Assembly (NCBI GenBank): GCA_027293245.1
Contig: JAPUFZ010000336.1
Location: 1-5,158 of the forward strand
Direction of reading: 5' to 3'
Length of the DNA: 5,158 bases
DNA from: Gammaproteobacteria bacterium
GTDB taxonomy: Bacteria > Pseudomonadota > Gammaproteobacteria > GCA-001735895
The position numbers were made by a program, and so were the translations under genes. Positions within the stretch are counted from its first letter, which is position 1. Each line of letters opens with the position of its first letter. Below are positions 1-5,158 of the stretch, one piece after another. Under the pieces are notes generated by a model. It had not been told where the DNA came from. It did not search any database and was given only the letters and a program-made list of their open reading frames with translations.

Positions 1-24
1 GCATCACATACAATTCTCCCCAGC

Positions 25-184
25 TTATCAGGTGCATGTGTAATGCATGATAATCGGGAAACCCGTGATAATCGGGTGCTGCCCCCGCAACGGTAAATTA
101 AAGTTGCAATATACAATCCACTGCGAACCTATCGTGGGAAGGGTGTATTGCTTATTCTTTAAAGCCCGGAGACCGGCCTGATAG
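25..184 (+). promoter_or_regulatory. Cobalamin (B12) riboswitch aptamer
   Basis: This leader RNA should bind a cobalamin (adenosyl-, methyl- or hydroxocobalamin) and control the receptor gene downstream. Seen in the sequence: the hallmark B12-box GCTGCCCCCGCAAC at 78-91, the core GGGAA at 56-60, and the 3' signature AGCCCGGAGACCGGCCTG at 163-180. The closing stem P1 can be drawn as TATCAGG (26-32) with CCTGATA (177-183). A short P2-like stem is TGCAT (33-37) with ATGCA (43-47). ACCCG (61-65) pairs with CGGGT (73-77) around the loop TGATAAT. A peripheral arm is closed by GCAATA (105-110) and TATTGC (146-151). These elements and their order match the known cobalamin riboswitch family, and the position just before a TonB-dependent receptor is the classic btuB arrangement. 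Which cobalamin form is preferred cannot be read from the sequence. No promoter is recognised in bases 1-24; it probably lies outside the window. Confidence 0.95.
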
Positions 185-199
185 TTTATAAACAGACCA

Positions 200-282
200 G
201 AATGGCGGGTGGCTATTCTCACAGTCCAGGATGCCTGTCTGGCATCATCTGTGCGTGTCTCCGGTCCCGAGAGACTCCAATG
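200..282 (+). promoter_or_regulatory. Riboswitch expression platform with Shine-Dalgarno-sequestering hairpin
   Basis: Three hairpins lie between the aptamer and the start codon. The first pairs GAATGGC (200-206) with GCTATTC (212-218) around the loop GGGTG, in the place where P13 is usually found. The second pairs GATGCC (230-235) with GGCATC (241-246). The third pairs GTCTC (257-261) with GAGAC (271-275), with two further inner pairs (262-269, 263-268), and buries the only Shine-Dalgarno-like stretch, GAGAG at 269-273, six bases before the ATG at 280. There is no U-run after any hairpin, so control at translation initiation is more likely than transcription termination. The arm 257-264 (GTCTCCGG) is also perfectly complementary to aptamer bases 166-173 (CCGGAGAC), so the two pairings exclude each other. 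The structures were drawn by eye, without folding energies. Confidence 0.75.
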
Positions 283-2211
283 AAAAATCAAAAACTTTTA
301 CTATTATCGATACTCGCTGCTGCACCGGTGATCGCTTCTGCTGAATTAGGCCTGATTGTGGTAACACCGGCGATAGTGGAACAGGAAAGGGAATTATCGC
401 CTACACCGATCACCGTAATCGATGCCGAAATGATCGAAAAATCCGGTGCCAAAAACCTGGCTGAAGTATTACGTGGGCAGGCGGGAGTGCATATCAGTGA
501 TTTATTTGGTGATGGTAATGCGGCGACGATCGACTTAAGGGGGTTTGGCCCGACGGCGGTCAGCAATACCCTGATTTTGATCGATGGACGCAGACTCAAT
601 AACTCTTCCGATACCGCAGCGCCTGACATCAGTAGCATAGACCTGGCAGACATTGAACAAATTGAAATATTACAGGGCAGCGGTGGTGTTCTCTATGGCA
701 ACCAGGCGGTTGGCGGCGTGATAAATATCATTCGTAAAAAGTATACCGACAACAGGGCAGACGTCGGCGTCGAAGTGGGGAGTTATGATTCATCAAAAAT
801 AAGGGCCTTTATCAATCGGTCGGTCGGCAATGCTAATTTATCGATACTGGCGACGGACTCTTCATCAGATAACTACCGGGACCACAACCAGTCAGAGAAA
901 CGGCACTTCTCCTTTCGAGGAACCCACCAGGCCGGGAAATTCGACAGCTATATCGAATTCGCAACCACTGACAACTTTCTGCAGACACCGGGCGCATTAT
1001 TGCAATCCGAGGTCGACGAGAATCGGAGACAGTCCCTGGATTTTTACTCGCAGGATTTTTTCGATACACAAACTGATGTTTTTCAAATAGGCATGAACAT
1101 GGAGATTGATGCGACGCAATCCATCGATATTGATTTTTCGAAACGAGTCAACGATGTGGAATTTATCCAGACTTTTCGTCCATTTCCTGGTTCCCTGTCA
1201 ACTCAGGACAGAGAGACTTATACGCTGTCCGGAAAATACATTGTTAAGCCGGAAAAAGCGAAAGGTTCATCGATAGTCGTCGGCTTCAATCTTGAAGATA
1301 CCGATTATGAACTGGTTTCCATATTTGGTCCTCAGCCAATGGATCAGTCAATTAACGACCTGTTCGTTTCGGGTAACTGGAATACCTCGAAACAGGGAGT
1401 AATTACAGCGGGTGCCAGGTACAGCGATCAACAGGCTGAAAGCGCCGGCGATAATTTTGACGATTCTGTTTCTGTATTTAGTCTGAGTTATACGCAGCGA
1501 ATAAATGACTGGAAAATGTACGCCCGTGCAGATCAAAATTACCGCTATCCAACAGTCGAGGAGCATACCAACGTGCCTTTTGGACAGAGTCCGGGCCTTG
1601 AAACACAGGAAGGCATATCCTATGAGCTGGGTGCGGAATTCTTTGCCGGCGGGGATCGATATCGTCTGACGCTATACACGATAGACCTGGATAATGAAAT
1701 TGCTTTTGATTCCAGTGGTTTTTCGAATTTGAACCTGGACTCAACCAGTAGACAGGGTTTGATACTGGAGGCATTGAAGCAGTGGACCGGCAAGTTTTCT
1801 ACCAATCTGAGCTTTACCCTGCTGGATGCCGAGATTACCGAGGGTGCGTTTGAGGGTAATGATTTACCCCTGGTACCCGAGAGAACATTGCGCCTGGATG
1901 GATCGTATCAGTTCAGCCAGGCGACTAATCTTAACCTTGAACTGATCGCAGTCGGTGAACAAACTTTCGGCGGTGATTTTGCCAATACGCTTGGCAAACT
2001 GGATAGTTATGAAGTGGTGAATGCGAACATTACCTATCAGGTGAAAAAATGGCAACTGGGTGCCAGAATCAATAACCTGCTGGACCAGGAATATAGTGAA
2101 GCCGGTAGTCAGTTTACTGATTTCTCAGGTTTTCCGGTTATCGTCAACCTCGAGTCCTTTTTCCCCTCACCGGAGAGGAACTACTGGCTGTCGGCTAAAT
2201 ACCTGTTTTAG
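280..2211 (+). CDS. btuB: TonB-dependent outer-membrane receptor, probable cobalamin transporter (BtuB-like)
   Basis: A 643-residue outer-membrane receptor that should import cobalamin into the periplasm using energy from TonB-ExbB-ExbD. Residues 1-21 are a signal peptide (basic MKNQK, hydrophobic core, cleavage after ASA). A TonB-box-like stretch follows at about 24-31 (GLIVVTPA, compare the LVVTA type of BtuB). The plug domain covers roughly 37-155, with LRGFGP (86-91), LIDGRRLN (100-107) and the conserved IEILQGSGGVLYGNQAVGG block (128-146). The rest is a 22-strand-type barrel with NLLDQEY near 599-605, and it ends in aromatic F643 as barrel proteins do. The length is close to E. coli BtuB (614). 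I chose the ATG at 280 because the signal peptide begins there; an in-frame ATG at 202 would add 26 non-signal residues encoded by riboswitch RNA. The substrate is inferred mainly from the B12 riboswitch, since the barrel itself does not prove it. No btuCDF or tonB lies in the window. Confidence 0.88.
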   Translation: MKNQKLLLLSILAAAPVIASAELGLIVVTPAIVEQERELSPTPITVIDAEMIEKSGAKNLAEVLRGQAGVHISDLFGDGNAATIDLRGFGPTAVSNTLILIDGRRLNNSSDTAAPDISSIDLADIEQIEILQGSGGVLYGNQAVGGVINIIRKKYTDNRADVGVEVGSYDSSKIRAFINRSVGNANLSILATDSSSDNYRDHNQSEKRHFSFRGTHQAGKFDSYIEFATTDNFLQTPGALLQSEVDENRRQSLDFYSQDFFDTQTDVFQIGMNMEIDATQSIDIDFSKRVNDVEFIQTFRPFPGSLSTQDRETYTLSGKYIVKPEKAKGSSIVVGFNLEDTDYELVSIFGPQPMDQSINDLFVSGNWNTSKQGVITAGARYSDQQAESAGDNFDDSVSVFSLSYTQRINDWKMYARADQNYRYPTVEEHTNVPFGQSPGLETQEGISYELGAEFFAGGDRYRLTLYTIDLDNEIAFDSSGFSNLNLDSTSRQGLILEALKQWTGKFSTNLSFTLLDAEITEGAFEGNDLPLVPERTLRLDGSYQFSQATNLNLELIAVGEQTFGGDFANTLGKLDSYEVVNANITYQVKKWQLGARINNLLDQEYSEAGSQFTDFSGFPVIVNLESFFPSPERNYWLSAKYLF

Positions 2212-2220
2212 CTGATTGTC

Positions 2221-2290
2221 CCGGCCCCGGGGCCGGCGGAAGCCGGTATCGGAGGCATACAAGCGTCATACCGGCGGAAGCCGGTATTGA
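2221..2290. repeat. GC-rich intergenic hairpin repeats (REP-like), two copies
   Basis: The 17-base string CCGGCGGAAGCCGGTAT occurs twice, at 2233-2249 and 2271-2287. The second copy is a perfect 8-bp inverted repeat, ATACCGGC (2268-2275) with GCCGGTAT (2280-2287), closed by a GGAA (GNRA-type) loop. The first has a 5-bp stem with the same loop. It is preceded by a perfect 16-base palindrome, CCGGCCCCGGGGCCGG, at 2221-2236. The form resembles the dispersed CCGGC-GNRA-GCCGG hairpin elements common in intergenic regions of many proteobacteria. They begin 10 bases after the receptor stop codon and could slow transcription or protect the mRNA 3' end. No T-run directly follows a stem, so I do not call them an intrinsic terminator. 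Confidence 0.7.
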
Positions 2291-2310
2291 CAGGCATTTT
2301 TCTATAATTA

Positions 2311-2338
2311 TTGAATAGTTTTGCACTCATTCTATAAT
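2311..2338 (+). promoter_or_regulatory. Predicted sigma-70 promoter for the kinase gene
   Basis: A consensus -10 box TATAAT lies at 2333-2338 with TTGAAT (4 of 6 matches to TTGACA) at 2311-2316, giving a 16-base spacer. Transcription would start near 2344-2346, leaving a leader of about 60 bases. That leader begins at a short inverted repeat, CTGGA (2343-2347) with TCCAG (2356-2360), which could be a 5' hairpin or an operator half-site pair. The placement in the only AT-rich part of the gap, after the repeat hairpins, fits a separate promoter for the kinase. This is prediction only. Confidence 0.5.
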
Positions 2339-2403
2339 TCGACTGGATATGTCTGTCCAGCACTATTTTCATCTCTCGCCACCTGCCGGGTGTCGCCGCA
2401 ACC

Positions 2404-3960
2404 GTGTTTAGTCTCAAATCCAAGGCATGGCAGCTTGGCTTAACGGTCAGCTTACTCGTGCTTACCTATCTTGGTAGCAGGATCAGTACAGTTTCATCGC
2501 TTGAGTATGAGCTGTTTTTATACATAGTGAATTTGCTGCCCTCAGATCGTGAGCTGGATGTTTTATCGTCGTTTACCGCGGCGCCGCAATGGGTCGTGAT
2601 ACTGGTCTATGGCGTGTTGTTGGCAAGCTATGTTCAAACCTACACCCGCGCCAGGACGACCGCTTTATCCTTCGTGTACATCAGTTTCCTGCTTTTCTTA
2701 CTGCTGATGCTCGAAGTTCTGCTGGCGATTTTCAGTCAGATTTACCTTCCCCTGGTATTGCCGGGGCTGGTAATGATGCTGGCTTCCACAAGCTACTGGT
2801 TGAACGATCTGTACCGGCATTTTGCGGCAAGCATATTGCTCGATCGAAGAACCGTTTCGCTTGAAGATGTTCAGAAACTAATCGAGCACAGAGAGCTGAA
2901 AACTGCCCTGCTGATGCTAAAGCAGTGTCCCTACAGCGACGAGCTGCTGGAAGTAGGTTACGAACTGGGTATGTTGCTCGAGTCCGGTAAACACTGGGCC
3001 GGTGCGTTGAATCTGTATCACTGGTTGTCGCAATTTGATCCTGGATTGAGTGACTATGTTACCCGGGTCGAAGAAATAAGGCGTAATCGAAAGCCGGACC
3101 AACTGGTCATTAAACAGGACGAATCATTAAATATCGTTGGTCATTACGAATTAATCAAAAAAATAGCACAGGGAGCAACCGCAATCGTGTACGAAGCCAT
3201 TGATATGAGAACCAATAATCTGGTTGCACTCAAGGTGATGTCTTCGAAATTGGGTAAAAACATAGAACGCCAGCGCATCGATCAATGGTTACATGAAGCC
3301 GAAGTTGTATCACAGTTCGAACATAAAAACATTGTTAAAATTCATGATGCTGCGCGAGACAAAAACACGGCTTTTATCGCAATGGATTATATTTCCGGAT
3401 ATCCGTTGTCCGCGCGGGTGCGTAAACGCGAATACATTACCGTCGGTGAGTGTATTCGTATATCGAAATCGGTGCTCAGTGCACTCGTGGTAGCACACAA
3501 GCACGGCATCGTACATGGAGACATCAAACCGGCAAATATCATGTATGACGAAAAACTGGACACCTACATAGTGACGGATTTCGGCGCTGCTTATACCGGC
3601 AAAAAGAACAAGCGAGGCAACAATATTATTATCGGCACGCCCACCTACATGTCTCCCGAACAGCTGGAGGGAAAGAAACTGGATGGACGTTCCGATCTAT
3701 TCTCTCTTGCGGTGACTCTATATCACCTGTTAACCGGGCACCAACCTTTTACCGGCAAGAACCTGTTCGGGCTGAAGCGAAGCATCATCAATGACGAACC
3801 CGACTTGAGCCATTTGACCTTGCCCGTCGGGATATTGGAAGTGATTATCAAGGCATTGCAAAAAAAGACCTATATGCGTTTTGCCGAGGCCCAGCAAATG
3901 CTCTCGGCAATGGAATATTGTGAAGCCCAGTTGCTGGAAAAATTGCAGAAAAAGAAATAA
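2404..3960 (+). CDS. Membrane-anchored Ser/Thr protein kinase of CHASE2-kinase type lacking the CHASE2 sensor
   Basis: A 518-residue protein predicted to phosphorylate proteins on Ser/Thr from the inner face of the cytoplasmic membrane. Predicted membrane helices are at about 9-27, 61-78, 86-111 and 113-132. An alpha-helical, TPR-like linker follows at about 150-228 (with LKQCPYSDELLEVGYELG). The kinase domain covers about 248-500: VALK lysine K277, helix-C glutamate E298, catalytic-loop D373, K375 and N378, DFG at 392-394, SPE at 417-419, D431 and R492. The linker and kinase resemble gammaproteobacterial kinases that carry a large periplasmic CHASE2 domain; here only about 33 residues separate helices 1 and 2, and the family is usually far longer. 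The HRD motif is HGD (371-373), and the glycine loop keeps only G257. All catalytic residues remain, so activity is plausible. The start is GTG at 2404 with no clear Shine-Dalgarno; it is the only standard start giving the whole first helix. Targets are unknown. Confidence 0.85.
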   Translation: MFSLKSKAWQLGLTVSLLVLTYLGSRISTVSSLEYELFLYIVNLLPSDRELDVLSSFTAAPQWVVILVYGVLLASYVQTYTRARTTALSFVYISFLLFLLLMLEVLLAIFSQIYLPLVLPGLVMMLASTSYWLNDLYRHFAASILLDRRTVSLEDVQKLIEHRELKTALLMLKQCPYSDELLEVGYELGMLLESGKHWAGALNLYHWLSQFDPGLSDYVTRVEEIRRNRKPDQLVIKQDESLNIVGHYELIKKIAQGATAIVYEAIDMRTNNLVALKVMSSKLGKNIERQRIDQWLHEAEVVSQFEHKNIVKIHDAARDKNTAFIAMDYISGYPLSARVRKREYITVGECIRISKSVLSALVVAHKHGIVHGDIKPANIMYDEKLDTYIVTDFGAAYTGKKNKRGNNIIIGTPTYMSPEQLEGKKLDGRSDLFSLAVTLYHLLTGHQPFTGKNLFGLKRSIINDEPDLSHLTLPVGILEVIIKALQKKTYMRFAEAQQMLSAMEYCEAQLLEKLQKKK

Positions 3961-3990
3961 CGGTCCTGCAATATGCGGGTTAACGATGGG

Positions 3991-4116
3991 TTAGTTCTTA
4001 TCCGACAATATTTTTTGCAGTGGCCTCAGGTGCTGTTGGTACAATTTCCAGCGTCCAATCGCGGTTTTATACAGGGGCTGGCGAACCTGCCAGAGACTGG
4101 CTGTAGAGACAGGACG
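3991..4116 (-). pseudogene. Remnant: C-terminal tail of a TPR-type sulfotransferase
   Basis: Read on the minus strand, this stretch encodes 41 residues and a TAA stop: RPVSTASLWQVRQPLY, then KTAIGRWKLYQQHLRPL, then QKILSDKN. From family knowledge, bacterial TPR-containing sulfotransferases (Sulfotransfer_3-like) typically end in a TAS-x-x-QVR-x-P-[IL]-Y-x-x-S-[IV]-GRW-x-x-Y-x-x-x-L-x-PL pattern, and this copy matches nearly every position. There is no ATG, GTG or TTG start for it: upstream in the same frame the sequence is only the shadow of the lipoprotein gene. The catalytic PAPS-binding part is absent. Similarity begins exactly where the lipoprotein gene stops (4118), which suggests a deletion or rearrangement breakpoint. 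It converges with the kinase gene, with about 30 bases between the two stops. The identification is by motif memory, not by a search. Confidence 0.55.
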
Positions 4117-4117
4117 T

Positions 4118-4447
4118 TTATTCCTGCTGCTGTTTCCAGCGTTGAAATTCCTCGAATTCCTGCCATTGCTGGAACTTCTGGTATTCGGGTGAATTCTTTT
4201 CTCTGGCCTGTTTCCACTGTTCGTAAGCCTCAAAGTCGGTGATGGTTTTGGCGTCTGTCGAAGGGGTGTTGCTTTTTTTATCGTCGCTATTATAGACAGT
4301 ATAGGCTTTACCATCGTCGGTAAGCAGTCGACCGATATCGACCGACTCATTAGAATTTTCAAATCCATCGTCGGCAGGCCCGGTCACCGTACAGGCAGTG
4401 GTCAGAAAAGATAATGCGATTATTATGGAAATTGACTTGTTACTCAT
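4118..4447 (-). CDS. Small predicted outer-membrane lipoprotein with aromatic repeat tail
   Basis: A 109-residue protein of unknown function. The N-terminus is a lipoprotein signal: K4, a hydrophobic stretch (ISIIIALSFL) and the lipobox LTTAC with the lipidated cysteine at C19. The -3 residue is T rather than L, which is tolerated but not ideal. The +2 residue is T, not D, so sorting to the outer membrane is expected. Residues 20-70 are polar and acidic and probably flexible. Residues 72-104 hold three units with an aromatic at every third position: FEAYEQW (72-78), YQKFQQW (89-95) and FEEFQRW (98-104), in a Q/E/K-rich, probably helical context. The ATG at 4447 is chosen because the signal peptide begins there; only a weak GAG lies upstream as ribosome site. 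The gene follows the porin on the same strand but is separated from it by a strong terminator, so it probably has its own promoter. I do not recognise a named family. Confidence 0.82.
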   Translation of the reverse strand: MSNKSISIIIALSFLTTACTVTGPADDGFENSNESVDIGRLLTDDGKAYTVYNSDDKKSNTPSTDAKTITDFEAYEQWKQAREKNSPEYQKFQQWQEFEEFQRWKQQQE

Positions 4448-4479
4448 AATCGTTGACTCAAGGTTGTGGTAAACAGTTT

Positions 4480-4507
4480 AAAATATCGGGCTCTCCTGCT
4501 CGGACAA
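4480..4507 (-). promoter_or_regulatory. Possible promoter of the lipoprotein gene
   Basis: On the minus strand TTGTCC (4507-4502) and TATTTT (4485-4480) are separated by 16 bases. Each matches the sigma-70 consensus at 4 of 6 positions. It lies between the porin terminator and the lipoprotein start, where a promoter is expected because upstream transcription should end at the terminator. An alternative -10, TATAAG (4522-4517), has no convincing -35 partner. Weak evidence. Confidence 0.3.
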
Positions 4508-4535
4508 TAACACGACTTATACATTCACTGTCGGT

Positions 4536-4567
4536 AAAAAAAGAGCGGCCATAAAAGGCCGCTCCTT
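4536..4567 (-). terminator. Rho-independent terminator of the porin gene
   Basis: On the minus strand an 8-bp perfect GC-rich stem, GAGCGGCC (4564-4557) with GGCCGCTC (4550-4543), closes a six-base loop and is followed directly by seven T residues (4542-4536). The A residues before the stem can extend the pairing into the T-run. It begins about 25 bases after the porin stop codon, the normal place for a terminator of that gene. It should insulate the lipoprotein gene from porin transcription. Confidence 0.92.
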
Positions 4568-4589
4568 GAAGTTGTTGTGCAGTTGTTAT

Positions 4590-5158
4590 TTAAAACTTAA
4601 CCCGTGATCCAAACGCAAAGATATCGATGGACTGCGCACCGGCGACCTTGTCCGAATCAAGCTGGCGGTAAGTTCCGAATATCTCTATGCCTTTATATAC
4701 ATGGGCAGCATAGGTGAGGCCAACGGTATCGGCATCCTCGCTACCGGTGGTGCCCTCACCGAAATCGATGGCATAGGCGTGGATACCCCGTTTGTAACCC
4801 AGTTTGATGGTCTGTGCATCTCTTTCAAGACCGCCGGTCGGGTCCACATCTGAAAAGGCGATGGTAATATTAAACCCGCCTCCCAATAATAATGACGCCG
4901 AGCCCCCGATAATATCGGTATCGGTGCCAAGACCACCGAAATCCGCAGTATCTGATACAAATAATGCAGCTTTGAATTTGGTATCACCCCAGTTACCAGA
5001 ATATCTGGCCGCAAGCTCGGTTGCACTACCCTGGCCGATGCTGGCAGCGAAACTGAATCCACTATAGGCAGGGGTGTCGTAACGTAGTCGGTTGGTGCGG
5101 CTTAGGGAATCCTGCATGGTAAATATACTATCCCAGGTCTGGGTAGGGGTGATTCTGT
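4590..5158 (-). CDS. Outer-membrane porin, C-terminal part (5' end outside window)
   Basis: The reading frame is open from the right edge of the window to a TAA at 4592-4590, giving 188 complete codons of the C-terminal part of a Gram-negative general porin. Such trimeric barrels let small solutes diffuse through the outer membrane. Seen: the stretch TNRLRYDTPAYSGFSFAAS near the 5' edge, typical of the strand after the constriction loop in these porins; alternating polar/hydrophobic strands with glycine- and aspartate-rich turns; RYSGNWGDTKFKAALF; a final strand FAFGSRVKF ending in F, the signal for barrel assembly. An internal ATG at 5117 is not the start: the codons before it (ITPTQTWDSIFT) continue porin-like sequence. 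The missing part should hold the signal peptide and about the first half of the barrel. The gene ends in its own terminator. The selectivity and exact porin family are not determinable here. Confidence 0.85.
   Translation of the reverse strand, partial: RITPTQTWDSIFTMQDSLSRTNRLRYDTPAYSGFSFAASIGQGSATELAARYSGNWGDTKFKAALFVSDTADFGGLGTDTDIIGGSASLLLGGGFNITIAFSDVDPTGGLERDAQTIKLGYKRGIHAYAIDFGEGTTGSEDADTVGLTYAAHVYKGIEIFGTYRQLDSDKVAGAQSIDIFAFGSRVKF

Noticed and set aside
202..279. In-frame upstream ATG that would lengthen the receptor by 26 residues
   Set aside because: It lies inside the riboswitch leader, has no ribosome site, and would put non-signal residues before a clear signal peptide that starts at 280.
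28..653. Minus-strand open frames (28-291 and 288-653) across the riboswitch and the start of the receptor
   Set aside because: They are antisense to a recognised RNA element and a recognised gene, and their translations show no domain or signal features.
2221..2300. Intrinsic terminator for the receptor gene
   Set aside because: The stems are strong, but the nearest T-run (TTTTT near 2297) is about 10 bases from the last stem and AGGCA intervenes.
2287..2308. Consensus TTGACA (2287-2292) with TATAAT (2303-2308)
   Set aside because: The spacing is only 10 bases, far from the 15-19 needed by sigma-70.
3966..4020. Imperfect inverted repeat (CTGCA...TGCAG) after the kinase gene as a terminator
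   Set aside because: Only about five pairs with a loop over 40 bases and no T-run at its end on either strand.
3991..4368. A full 125-codon minus-strand gene covering the sulfotransferase-like tail
   Set aside because: Its first 84 codons overlap the lipoprotein gene in another frame and look like a low-complexity shadow; only the last 41 codons look like protein.
4804..5067. Plus-strand open frame opposite the porin gene
   Set aside because: Antisense shadow of a recognised gene, with no ribosome site or domain features.
4590..5117. Complete 175-residue porin-like protein starting at the ATG at 5117
   Set aside because: The frame stays open to the window edge with porin-like residues before that ATG, and no signal peptide follows it, so the gene is simply cut by the window.

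Overview
This window is most consistent with a chromosomal segment of a Gammaproteobacterium. The evidence is two outer-membrane beta-barrel proteins ending in phenylalanine, an OM-type lipoprotein, a class of membrane Ser/Thr kinase typical of gammaproteobacteria, and GC-rich intergenic hairpin repeats of a type common there. I cannot assign a genus. No mobile element, tRNA, rRNA or CRISPR array is visible.

Layout. Bases 25-282 are a cobalamin (B12) riboswitch and its expression platform. They lead into a TonB-dependent receptor of BtuB type (280-2211, +). The leader has a visible switching architecture: a hairpin buries the Shine-Dalgarno sequence just before the start codon, and its 5' arm is also perfectly complementary to eight bases of the aptamer core. 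This predicts translational repression of the receptor when the cell has enough B12. Bases 2212-2403 hold GC-rich hairpin repeats, then a plausible sigma-70 promoter. Next is a membrane Ser/Thr protein kinase (2404-3960, +) that resembles the CHASE2-kinase family but lacks almost all of the periplasmic sensor.

The right third is on the minus strand and converges on the kinase gene. From right to left it holds the 3' part of a porin gene (runs off the window, ends 4590) with its own strong rho-independent terminator (4536-4567). A small lipoprotein gene follows (4447-4118) whose C-terminus carries an aromatic-every-third-residue repeat. Immediately after its stop codon comes a startless 41-codon tail (4116-3991) that resembles the C-terminus of a TPR-type sulfotransferase, probably a gene remnant.

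How the genes relate. The receptor and its riboswitch form a self-contained B12-uptake unit. The kinase appears to have its own promoter, and the lipoprotein is separated from the porin by the terminator. There is therefore no evidence of one multi-gene operon; the common theme is only the cell envelope. The most noteworthy points are the explicit switching pairing in the riboswitch, the kinase without its sensor and with altered active-site motifs, and the sulfotransferase remnant.
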